DNA of 64,000 nucleotides, from the NCBI RefSeq assembly GCF_039542385.1, contig NZ_BAABIA010000003.1:558001-622000 (forward strand), in the 5' to 3' direction. The translations under genes were made by a program, and so were the position numbers. The notes beneath the pieces are model-generated. The model was not told the origin of the DNA. It was given only the letters and a program-made list of their open reading frames with translations, and did no database searches. Of this stretch, positions 20,217 to 27,733 are shown in pieces; the stretch's first letter is position 1, and each line of letters opens with the position of its first letter. This DNA comes from Prosthecobacter algae. GTDB taxonomy: Bacteria > Verrucomicrobiota > Verrucomicrobiia > Verrucomicrobiales > Verrucomicrobiaceae.

Positions 20217-20930
20217 ATGACACCTGCGGTCCTTAAATTTTTCGAAGCTGCGGCAGATCAAGTGACGGTTGAAGATGTGGTAAAGTTTTGCCCCCATGAC
20301 CCCGGCTACCCTGAGTATGTCCGCACCTTTGAGTCCATTTTAACATCACGGGTCATTCCCCTCGATTTTGATTTTGATATCTCAGAAACCATCAATCTGA
20401 CTCAATACAGTCATCCGGAAAAAGAATTCCAGACTCAAGAAGCACTCCGATTTCGTCGCTTTCGGATCTTCACCAATGCCGTTGGCTTAGCGATCATTTT
20501 GGGGCCTAACGAAAGTGGTTGGCTCCTGGCCTGCAACTACTACGCGATCAATCTCATCGAAGACATCGACGCACTCGAAGATGATCGTTTGGAAGATCTC
20601 CTCCTCCCCGTGCTGGTGGAAATGTACCAAAAACTTTCGCTCGAATTATGGCGTTCAGAAGAGAGTCTTTTTTATCTCCTGGCTCAACTTCTCATCGGCT
20701 TCAGGCGCGATGCACCGCGCGCCCATCTCAATGAACTCGCCGATCAATTGATGACGCATGAAGCCAAACTCGATCTCGATCTAAAAGAAGGCCGTCACGG
20801 GTTCCTCTGGCAACGCACGACTTATGATCAAATGCATCCTCGGTGGAAGCACTTTGTTGAAAAGCTGTTTCCGCCAGTGGCCACTCAAGATTCCATCTCG
20901 CGGCTGCGGGAAGCTCTTCTGGCCTCATGA
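20217..20930 (+). CDS. Conserved-looking cytoplasmic protein of unknown function
   Basis: A 237-residue protein from the ATG at 20217; AGGAG at 20193-20197 lies rather far upstream of it, and an in-frame start at 20145 is possible but overlaps the previous gene. It is acidic and mostly helical, with no signal peptide or membrane segment. Distinctive segments are SGWLLACNYYAINLIEDIDALEDDRLEDLLLPVLVEMYQ and the C-terminal MHPRWKHFVEKLFPPV. Its base composition is visibly more A+T-rich than its neighbours, which may reflect transfer or relaxed selection. I do not recognise the family. Confidence 0.7.
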   Translation: MTPAVLKFFEAAADQVTVEDVVKFCPHDPGYPEYVRTFESILTSRVIPLDFDFDISETINLTQYSHPEKEFQTQEALRFRRFRIFTNAVGLAIILGPNESGWLLACNYYAINLIEDIDALEDDRLEDLLLPVLVEMYQKLSLELWRSEESLFYLLAQLLIGFRRDAPRAHLNELADQLMTHEAKLDLDLKEGRHGFLWQRTTYDQMHPRWKHFVEKLFPPVATQDSISRLREALLAS

Positions 20931-21034
20931 CGGATTCACCTAGCGAATCAAGAAATTGATTCCCGAAATGTGGCGGGTTGGATCAGGTAAAAAAAATTTG
21001 CCAACCAACTTCTCCCCAATTCTTGCTCCCGGCC

Positions 21035-21075
21035 CTAAAACCAAACACCCCAGATGCGAGGCAACTGGGGTGTTT
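21035..21075 (-). terminator. Rho-independent terminator of purQ
   Basis: An 11-bp perfect stem (21043-21053 with 21065-21075, AAACACCCCAG) encloses an 11-nt loop. On the minus strand GGTTTTAGGG follows. It lies 13 bp past the purQ stop codon. Confidence 0.85.
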
Positions 21076-21088
21076 GAGAAGTGGTTTG

Positions 21089-21805
21089 TTAGGCCGCAAT
21101 CGCTTCAGCCACACCTTTGAAGAGGTAATAACCCCAGCCTTGCTCGGCCCCATTCCAATCGGGATCGTAGTGGGTGTTTTTGGCGATGAAGCGCTCGGGG
21201 TGCGGCATGAGGCCGAAGACGCGACCGGTATCATCCTGGAGACCGGCGATCTGGGCGCTGGAGCCGTTGATGTCCTTGCCGTAGAGCAGGGCGGCGTGGC
21301 CGTCCTTGATGTATTTTTCGGCATCGCCGGATTCACCGACGAAGCGGCCCTCGGCGTGAGCGACGGGCAGTTCAAAATTGTCTGGCAGGGCCTTGAGGAA
21401 GGGGCTGGTATTGCCGTTTTTCTTCAGCGGGGTCCAGCGGCAGATGAAACGACCGGTGTTGTTATGAATGAGGCTGCCGCGCGGGAGGAGATCGAGCTGC
21501 GTGAGGATCTGGAAACCGTTGCAGATGCCGAGCACGTAACCGCCATCGGCCACGAACTGCTTCAGGCGCTCACCCAGCTTGTGCTTGGTGATGAGCTGGG
21601 CGATGCGGCCGCTCATGACGTAATCGCCATAGCTGAAGCCACCGGAAAACACGATCAGCTTGGCGCGGTCCAGCGAGGTAGGCTCCAGGTGGGCGACGGG
21701 CAGGACTTCAGCGGTGAAACCTGCGGCTTCCAGCGCGCGGGAAGTTTCCAGGTCGCAGTTGGTGCCGGGGAATTTGATGAGAAGGGCGTGGGGCATGGAA
21801 GGCAA
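21089..21805 (-). CDS. purQ: Phosphoribosylformylglycinamidine synthase, glutaminase subunit
   Basis: A class I glutamine amidotransferase of 238 residues (235 if the second ATG at 21796 is used) that supplies ammonia to PurL for FGAR to FGAM conversion. Motifs seen are KFPGTNCDLETSRAL at the N-terminus, VFSGGFSYGDYVMSGRIA, the nucleophile elbow GYVLGICNGFQIL with the catalytic Cys, and GLMPHPERF near the C-terminus with the His and Glu of the triad. It follows purL with a gap of 20 bp, so the two are co-transcribed. Its TAA stop sits in a GCCTAAC heptamer and is followed by a terminator. Confidence 0.95.
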   Translation of the reverse strand: MPSMPHALLIKFPGTNCDLETSRALEAAGFTAEVLPVAHLEPTSLDRAKLIVFSGGFSYGDYVMSGRIAQLITKHKLGERLKQFVADGGYVLGICNGFQILTQLDLLPRGSLIHNNTGRFICRWTPLKKNGNTSPFLKALPDNFELPVAHAEGRFVGESGDAEKYIKDGHAALLYGKDINGSSAQIAGLQDDTGRVFGLMPHPERFIAKNTHYDPDWNGAEQGWGYYLFKGVAEAIAA

Positions 21806-21825
21806 ATCTTCAGGTCAAACAAGGA

Positions 21826-24243
21826 TCAATAATACTGCACGAGACCGTTCTGCCAGATGGGCTTGAGGTCGGCGATGGCGGCGTCGATGAGGGTGGTGCC
21901 ACGGTTGGTGACGTGCAGCCAGCGTTCGCCGGTGCTTTCACCAATGAAGACGGCACCCGCTGCGCGGACGGCTTCGACGTGCTCCGGGGCGACTTCGATG
22001 AGGAAGCGGCCGGGAGTTTCGCCAAAGAGGATCTCGGCGGTGGTGCAGTCCTTCGTGGCGGGGAAGTTTTCCAGCTCGATTTTCACACCGCCTTTGCCGC
22101 TGAAAGCGAACTCGGCCAGGGCGACGGCGAGGCCGCCTTCGGAGAGATCGTGGGTGGCCAGGATGGCACCTTTTTTCACCAGTTCGTGATACTTGCCGTA
22201 GTTGGCCCAGGTCTCGGTTTCGCTCCAGGTCGGGGCTCCGTTGAGGCCAGCACCCTGGGTGTATTTGGCGAAGACGCTGCCGCGCAGACCGGGGGTGGTT
22301 TTGCCCAAGATGGCTAGCTTGCTACCCACACGGCGCAGGGAGGAACCGATGACGTGGGAGGCATCTTCCACGACACCGAAGCCGCTCACCAGCAAGGTGA
22401 CGGGGATGGAGACCGGACCTTCATCGGTGATGAAGTAATTGTAGAAGCTGTCCTTACCAGAGACGAAAGGCGCGCCGTAGGCCAGGGCAGATTCCGCCAT
22501 GCCTTTAGTACACTCGATGAGGGCACCCAGCTCTTTTTCGTTGTCCGGGTTGCCCATGCAGAAGTTATCCAGAATGGCGATGCGCTCAGGATTCGCTCCC
22601 ATGGCGACGAGCTGGCGGACGCACTCGTCCACACATGCACGGCCCATGGCGTGAGGGTCGGTCTTGCCCCATTCAGGAAGCAAGGCGCAGGAAAGGGCGA
22701 CGAGCTGGTTGCTGCCATCCACCTTGATGACGGAGCCATCCTGGGGGGCATCGCCACTGGCACCGGCCAGCGGTTTCAGGACGGTATTGCCCTGCACTTC
22801 ATGGTCATACTCGCGGATGATGGGCTCGCGGGAGACAATGGAGAAATCACCCAGCACGGTCTTCAGCACCTGGGTCCAGGATTCTGGACGAACGGCCACC
22901 TTCGGCGGCAGGGAGGCAGGCTGGCGCCACTGAGCTTTCATCTCACGGCGTGGGGCCCCGTGCAGCTTATCCACCGGCAGGTCGCACACGGACTGGCCGT
23001 GGTGCCACACCTTCAGGCGCTTCAGGCCATCGGCCTTGGCGAGGACAAAAATCTCGGTCTGCCAGGTATCGGCGATCTTCTGGAGGGCGGGCAGGTTGTG
23101 CTCTTCCACAGCCAGCACCATGCGCTCTTGAGACTCTGAAATGAAGACCTGCCAGCTTTCCAGGCCGGGCTCCTTCAGGGGGCAATTTTCCAGCCACACT
23201 TCCCCGCCCACTTCGCTGAGCATCTCGCCAGCCGCGCTGGAGAAACCACCTGCGCCGCAGTCGGTCACGAACTCGATGAGGCCGGCCTCACGGGCTGCGA
23301 GGACAAAGTCCGCCACCTTCTTTTCTTCGATCGGGTTGCCGATCTGCACCGCTGTCTGGTCTTCCTCATGGGAATCCGTGGTCAGCTCGGCCGAGGAGAA
23401 GGTCGCGCCTTTGAGGCCGTCCTTACCCGTGCGTCCGCCAGCTGCGATGAGCAGGTGGCCTGGCTTCACTTCCTTGGCGATGTCCTTGATCGGGATCACC
23501 CCAGCGGTGCCGCAGAACACGAGGGGATTGTAAATGAAGGTGTCGTCAAATTGGATGGCACCATTGACCGTCGGGATGCCCATGCGGTTGCCGTAATCAC
23601 GCACGCCGCGCACCACGCCCCGCATCACGCCCAGGGGGTGGATGACGTCCTTGGCCTTCAGGTCTTCCTGTTTGGTGTCTGGTGGGCCAAAGCAAAATAC
23701 GTCAATCGAGGCCACGGGCTTGGAGCCCTTGCCTGCACCCAGGATGTCGCGGATCACCCCGCCCAGGCCCGTATTGGCACCGGCGTAGGGTTCGATGGCG
23801 CTTGGGTGGTTGTGCGTTTCCACCTTCAGACACACGGCCTGGTTGTCGTCCAGCTTCACAAAACCCGCGTTATCCACAAAGGCGCTGAGCACGAAGTCAG
23901 GCTTATCCGCCATGATCTTCTCCGTGACGTTGCGGATGTAGGTCTTGAAAAGGCTATCCACCACTTCGTCCTGACCGTTCAGGGTGTGGGCGATTTTGGC
24001 GTTGAAGATGCGGTGCTTGCAGTGCTCCGACCACGTCTGGGCGATGACTTCCAGCTCCACGTCGGTGGGGTCGCGACCTTCGTCATTGAAGATCTGCTGC
24101 ACGGCCTGCATGTCCACCTTGGAGAGGGAGAGCTTCATCTTCTTCGACAGGTCGAGAAGCTGGTCAGCAGAGAGGTCACGAACAGAGATCGTGCGGAAAA
24201 CTGCGCGTTCAGTGCGCGGCGCGGAGGAGGAGTTGGCTTGCAA
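21826..24243 (-). CDS. purL: Phosphoribosylformylglycinamidine synthase, synthetase subunit
   Basis: An 805-residue protein with the PurL signature TWSEHCKHRIFNAKI, the ATP-binding PYAGANTGLGGVIRDILGAG, the FVTDCGAGGFSSAAGEM segment and the second AIRS-like half (FVSGKDSFYN, LATHDLSEGGLAVALAEFAFSG). The only start giving the full N-terminus is a TTG at 24243; the first ATG would be at 24135 and would remove the conserved-looking FRTISVRDLSADQLLDLSKK. It is longer than the roughly 740-residue B. subtilis type, mainly through this N-terminal segment. It works with PurQ encoded 20 bp downstream; the small PurS subunit that this enzyme type usually needs is not visible in the window. Confidence 0.95.
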   Translation of the reverse strand: MQANSSSAPRTERAVFRTISVRDLSADQLLDLSKKMKLSLSKVDMQAVQQIFNDEGRDPTDVELEVIAQTWSEHCKHRIFNAKIAHTLNGQDEVVDSLFKTYIRNVTEKIMADKPDFVLSAFVDNAGFVKLDDNQAVCLKVETHNHPSAIEPYAGANTGLGGVIRDILGAGKGSKPVASIDVFCFGPPDTKQEDLKAKDVIHPLGVMRGVVRGVRDYGNRMGIPTVNGAIQFDDTFIYNPLVFCGTAGVIPIKDIAKEVKPGHLLIAAGGRTGKDGLKGATFSSAELTTDSHEEDQTAVQIGNPIEEKKVADFVLAAREAGLIEFVTDCGAGGFSSAAGEMLSEVGGEVWLENCPLKEPGLESWQVFISESQERMVLAVEEHNLPALQKIADTWQTEIFVLAKADGLKRLKVWHHGQSVCDLPVDKLHGAPRREMKAQWRQPASLPPKVAVRPESWTQVLKTVLGDFSIVSREPIIREYDHEVQGNTVLKPLAGASGDAPQDGSVIKVDGSNQLVALSCALLPEWGKTDPHAMGRACVDECVRQLVAMGANPERIAILDNFCMGNPDNEKELGALIECTKGMAESALAYGAPFVSGKDSFYNYFITDEGPVSIPVTLLVSGFGVVEDASHVIGSSLRRVGSKLAILGKTTPGLRGSVFAKYTQGAGLNGAPTWSETETWANYGKYHELVKKGAILATHDLSEGGLAVALAEFAFSGKGGVKIELENFPATKDCTTAEILFGETPGRFLIEVAPEHVEAVRAAGAVFIGESTGERWLHVTNRGTTLIDAAIADLKPIWQNGLVQYY

Positions 24244-24439
24244 GGTCTGAGGACGGTTTGGTTCCCCATTGGTTTTGGCGAGGAAACCGGGCGGGTCAAT
24301 GGCGGAGGTGCCGAGACCATCAGGGGATTCCGCCGCTTTCCCGGCTTTTCACAAATGAACCCTCAAGCATTCACCGAAAATCTTAGGAATGCACCTGCCT
24401 TAGAGACATTCATGTGAGACTTATTGGCGTTTTAAAAAC

Positions 24440-25768
24440 ATGAACTATTCAGAAGCATCACATGACATTGCAGAGATCCTCGAAATTTTTGCCAGATACA
24501 AAAGCCAGCGTCCCGAAAGAATGGTGGACTCTATGCATTATGGCTTTGCGTTGCGCTATCACGGAATGTTTGACCGAGAGGGGCTGCCGGAATCGCTCTT
24601 GCAACTGGAGAGCTCGGTAGGAGGGATTGGCAAGGATGAGCTGTCCCAAATCACGCCTCTGTTGGAAACACATGCCTGGAGAGTAGGCTGGATGCAGATG
24701 CGCACTTTGCCTACGCGGGTCTGGACAGACCTATCACCCAAAGCCCGCGCACGTTATCTCGCCGGGTTTTCTTATAACCTGAGTTCTTCTTCGAACTCGC
24801 CTGATATAAATGCTGTCATTTCTGGAGACATCCTCCAGAAACTCGCGGCAGCATCCTTGGATGCCGAGTGCACGGCAGAAATCGGGGCCAACGCGATCCG
24901 CTCAAACTGCCTTGACGTCGTCAAAGCGGTGCTGGTCCATCGCAATTTTGATCCCGACGGCCATGTGTGCCGAAACCCGGAGAATTCTAATCAAAACCAT
25001 TTCGCCCAGCAGCTATCCAGCCTCAGCACCCGAGTCCTCGATGTCCTGCTAGAGGCTGCGGTGCGCTGCCAAAAGCCCGAGGCCGCCAGGATCCTTCTTG
25101 ATCTTGGTGCCAGTCCAGATCTTCCCTGCTGGAATCTGGAGAGAAGCTTCAATGATTGGTTCAGTTTGCTGTCTTTTTCTCTGGATGGGATGAACCAGAC
25201 GGACGGGGATGCCCCGATGGCCCTCGTTGATTTACTCCTGGAATATGGGGCTAATCCACAGGGGCTGGAATGCGAAGGGAAAAACAATCCCTTGATCCAT
25301 GCCATTTATCGCAATCATTGGGAACTGGTGGATCGGCTTTTGGAGCTGGGAGCCCGTTTTGACGGAGGGATGGACGAGACAGCCAAGCGCCTTCGGGCGG
25401 AACCTTCTCGGATGTATTATTCCCAGGCGGATCTCGATTGGGTGACCCAGGCCCTAGGCCCCCTGATTCCTTTGGTGAACTTTTGGGAAGTTCCCTGGTT
25501 TTTCAAAGGCCATGCCCAAGGCGGATACCATCGCACGTTCCTTTCCTACTTTCTGAAAGACAACGAGCTGCCGATGTTAAAAAAATATGTCGCACGAGGC
25601 CTGCCCACGAAACTCACGTCCACGATCGTCTTGGACATGGTGAAAGGCGGCTACTGCCAGGCTTTGAGTTATCTCCTGCGCGACAATCCCAATCTGCCTC
25701 AAGTCCTGTCGCGGATCTGCGAACGTAGGCCAGATTTTTGTAGCCCAAAATTGTCAGATATCCAATAG
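24440..25768 (+). CDS. Ankyrin-repeat-like protein of unknown function
   Basis: A 442-residue cytoplasmic protein from the ATG at 24440. The middle holds degenerate ankyrin-type units: KPEAARILLDLGASPDLP, APMALVDLLLEYGANPQGLE, NNPLIHAIYRNHWELVDRLLELGARFD. The C-terminal third has further helical pairs (FLSYFLKDNELPMLKKYVARGLP, VLDMVKGGYCQALSYLLRDNPNLP) that look like diverged repeats. The N-terminal 150 residues match nothing I know. The codons are more A+T-rich than in the neighbouring purL and prx genes. Probably a protein-binding scaffold; partner unknown. No signal peptide. Confidence 0.75.
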   Translation: MNYSEASHDIAEILEIFARYKSQRPERMVDSMHYGFALRYHGMFDREGLPESLLQLESSVGGIGKDELSQITPLLETHAWRVGWMQMRTLPTRVWTDLSPKARARYLAGFSYNLSSSSNSPDINAVISGDILQKLAAASLDAECTAEIGANAIRSNCLDVVKAVLVHRNFDPDGHVCRNPENSNQNHFAQQLSSLSTRVLDVLLEAAVRCQKPEAARILLDLGASPDLPCWNLERSFNDWFSLLSFSLDGMNQTDGDAPMALVDLLLEYGANPQGLECEGKNNPLIHAIYRNHWELVDRLLELGARFDGGMDETAKRLRAEPSRMYYSQADLDWVTQALGPLIPLVNFWEVPWFFKGHAQGGYHRTFLSYFLKDNELPMLKKYVARGLPTKLTSTIVLDMVKGGYCQALSYLLRDNPNLPQVLSRICERRPDFCSPKLSDIQ

Positions 25769-25968
25769 CTGAGAGATCCTCGCCCCGCCGTTTCATTGAT
25801 GCAGAAAGCCACGGCGGGCGCTGGATCAAACAAATTGAAGTTGGCTAGAAAGCAGCTAGGGAAAAGCTTGGCTACCCCCTGGGCCGCAGATCGCCAAGCC
25901 TCTCCCGAGGCTGCATCTGCCCAGGGATCCGCCATTCCTCCCCCCCCATCCAGATACCCAAACTCCCC

Positions 25969-26496
25969 ATGCTTACCATCGGTCATCCGTTCCCAGAATT
26001 CCGTTCCAAGGCCTGCAATGGCGTCACCAACGACGACATCATCGAAATCACCAACCAGTCCTACCCCGGCAAGTGGAAGTTCTTCCTGTTCTACCCGAAG
26101 GATTTCACCTTCGTGTGCCCCACGGAGTTGGTGGAATTTGGCAAGCGCGTGCGGGATTTCGCGGATCGCGATACCCAGCTCATCGGTGGCTCCACGGACA
26201 ATGAATTTTCCCATCTGGCCTGGAAGCAGTCCCGTGAAGATCTGGCCGCGCTGAAGTATCCCCTCATCGCCGCGCAGAAGCTGGCTGGTGACCTGGGCAT
26301 CCTGGATCCCGTGGAGCACGTGTGCCTGCGCGCCAGCTTCCTGGTGGACCCGAACGGCGTCATCCAGTGGGTGAACGTGAACAATCTCTCCGTGGGCCGC
26401 AGCGTGGAAGAAGCCCTGCGCGTGCTGGATGCCGTGCAGTCCGACGAGCTCTGCCCCTGCAACTGGAAGAAGGGTGAAAAGACTCTGACGGTCTAA
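25969..26496 (+). CDS. ahpC: Peroxiredoxin, AhpC type
   Basis: A 175-residue thiol peroxidase that reduces peroxides. The peroxidatic Cys is residue 50 in FYPKDFTFVCPTELVEF. Candidate resolving cysteines are 162 and 164 in the ELCPCNWKKGE tail, an arrangement seen in AhpC enzymes that use AhpD as reductant rather than AhpF. An AhpD gene follows 75 bp downstream, which supports that pairing. The 200 bp upstream hold no gene; a GC-rich inverted repeat (25784-25791 with 25811-25818) sits there without a T tract. Assignment is firm; the exact oxidant preferred is not visible. Confidence 0.94.
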   Translation: MLTIGHPFPEFRSKACNGVTNDDIIEITNQSYPGKWKFFLFYPKDFTFVCPTELVEFGKRVRDFADRDTQLIGGSTDNEFSHLAWKQSREDLAALKYPLIAAQKLAGDLGILDPVEHVCLRASFLVDPNGVIQWVNVNNLSVGRSVEEALRVLDAVQSDELCPCNWKKGEKTLTV

Positions 26497-26509
26497 TTTC
26501 ACCCTTTTT
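26470..26509 (+). terminator. Hairpin with T tract overlapping the end of the peroxiredoxin gene
   Basis: AAGGGTGAAA (26470-26479, inside the last codons) pairs perfectly with TTTCACCCTT (26497-26506), and the 3' arm runs into TTTTTG. It looks like an intrinsic terminator lying between prx and ahpD, so it may reduce read-through into ahpD or stabilise the prx message. Confidence 0.75.
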
Positions 26510-26571
26510 GTTAGCTCAAAAACCTCCTCGCGGGGCTGGTGCATCCGGCCCCGCCTTTCTTCCTTTTTCCC

Positions 26572-27099
26572 ATGTCCCAAATTGACGCTCTTCGCGACAA
26601 AATGCCCGATGCCGCCAAGGATCTGCGGCTGAACCTTCAGGCCGTCCTCCGGCCCGAAAACCTCACCTCGGATCAGGTCTGGGGCATTGCCCTGGCCTCC
26701 GCCTACTTCATCAACAACGCCGAACTGCGCGAAGCCGTCTTGGCCGATGCCCTCGCTGCGGGCCTCAACGAGGACTTTGTGGATGATGCCAAAGCCTCCG
26801 CCTCCATCATGGGCATGAACACGGTGTACTACCGGTTCCGCCACCTGGTGGAAAAAGAAAGCTACGCCACCCTGCCCGCCCGCCTGCGCATGCTCCGGAT
26901 GGGCCAGCCGAAGACGGACAAAGCCACCTTCGAGCTCATGTCCATGGCCTGCGCCGCCCTCGCCGGCTGCGGCATGTGCATCCAGGCACACGAGGCCACG
27001 CTGACCCAGCATCAGGTCTCCGAAGCCGCCATCCATGACTCCGTCCGCATCGCCGCCGTGCTGCAAGGCACCGTCGTGGCGCTGGGGATTGGGGTATAG
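26572..27099 (+). CDS. ahpD: Alkyl hydroperoxidase AhpD (CxxC reductant of the peroxiredoxin)
   Basis: A 175-residue protein from the ATG at 26572 (MSQIDALRDK); a GTG at 26539 is possible but less likely. It carries the AhpD/carboxymuconolactone-decarboxylase-like active site: Glu121, Cys133, Cys136 and His140 in the segments TFELMSMACAALAGCGMCIQAHE, with the same spacing as the catalytic Glu118-Cys130-Cys133-His137 described for mycobacterial AhpD. It probably passes electrons from a dihydrolipoyl protein to the peroxiredoxin encoded just upstream. A 29-bp perfect inverted repeat starts 9 bp past its stop codon. Confidence 0.93.
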   Translation: MSQIDALRDKMPDAAKDLRLNLQAVLRPENLTSDQVWGIALASAYFINNAELREAVLADALAAGLNEDFVDDAKASASIMGMNTVYYRFRHLVEKESYATLPARLRMLRMGQPKTDKATFELMSMACAALAGCGMCIQAHEATLTQHQVSEAAIHDSVRIAAVLQGTVVALGIGV

Positions 27100-27108
27100 G
27101 GAATTTCT

Positions 27109-27200
27109 CAAGTGATGCGGGCACTCCTGCCTGCAATCAAGGCCTCGTGCGCAGTTCGACGCCCACGAAGAATTGCAGGCAGGAGTGCCCGCATCACTTG
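27109..27200. repeat. Perfect 29-bp inverted repeat with a 34-bp centre
   Basis: The arm at 27109-27137 (CAAGTGATGCGGGCACTCC..) and the arm at 27172-27200 are exact reverse complements over 29 bp, and the 34-bp centre (27138-27171) is unpaired. There is no T tract, so it is a poor intrinsic terminator. It could be a small repeat element of the REP or MITE kind, or a bidirectional RNA structure between the converging ahpD and 27239-27631 genes. Confidence 0.9.
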
Positions 27201-27238
27201 GTTAGACCTTTGAAGGAGACTCGATGCCCCGAAGCCAG

Positions 27239-27631
27239 TTACTTCCTCTTTGCACGCAGTTCGCTTTCGATCTTCATCACGGGATCAAAGCCGTGTTTGG
27301 CTTTGAGATGATCAATGACCGTCTGACGATAGGCGCGGTCAAAGTCCACCCGAGGGCCAATCATGCAGCCTGAAAAGGCGACGGTGATCTGATACCTCTC
27401 TTTCGCCACACGGCTGAGTTCGGCATCCGTCGGCGAAGGTATGCCGCCGATTTCATATCGGACGATCCCCTGGGCGATGTCCTTGCGGGCGGCAGCTTCC
27501 CCCGCAGAGGCTTCTTTACGGGCTTTCCATTTTGCGAATAGCTGGCCATGAGACTCTTGAGGGATCGCCAGGCAAGCGAATACGGTCACCATCAGAGCGA
27601 AGACCTTGATCGGCATTTTCAGGATATTCAT
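27239..27631 (-). CDS. Small secreted protein of unknown function
   Basis: A 130-residue protein from the ATG at 27631 (MNILKMPIKVFALMVTVFACLAIPQESHGQ, a signal peptide); the frame extends to 27715 without added sense. The mature part is basic and helical (FAKWKARKEASAGEAAARKDIAQG), then has YEIGGIPSPTDAELSRVAKERYQITVAFSGCMIGPRVDFDRAYRQTVIDHLKAKHG. The combination of a short polar protein and one Cys suggests a periplasmic protein, but I do not recognise a family. It ends beside the 29-bp inverted repeat. Confidence 0.65.
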   Translation of the reverse strand: MNILKMPIKVFALMVTVFACLAIPQESHGQLFAKWKARKEASAGEAAARKDIAQGIVRYEIGGIPSPTDAELSRVAKERYQITVAFSGCMIGPRVDFDRAYRQTVIDHLKAKHGFDPVMKIESELRAKRK

Positions 27632-27733
27632 GGGGGGTTTTGAGATTGAGTTCTTGGTGCACACAGCACAACGGCGAGAAATACCATTTCTTGGGGATGC
27701 GGCACTTTGCCTCAAATCCGTCTGATAGCCACC

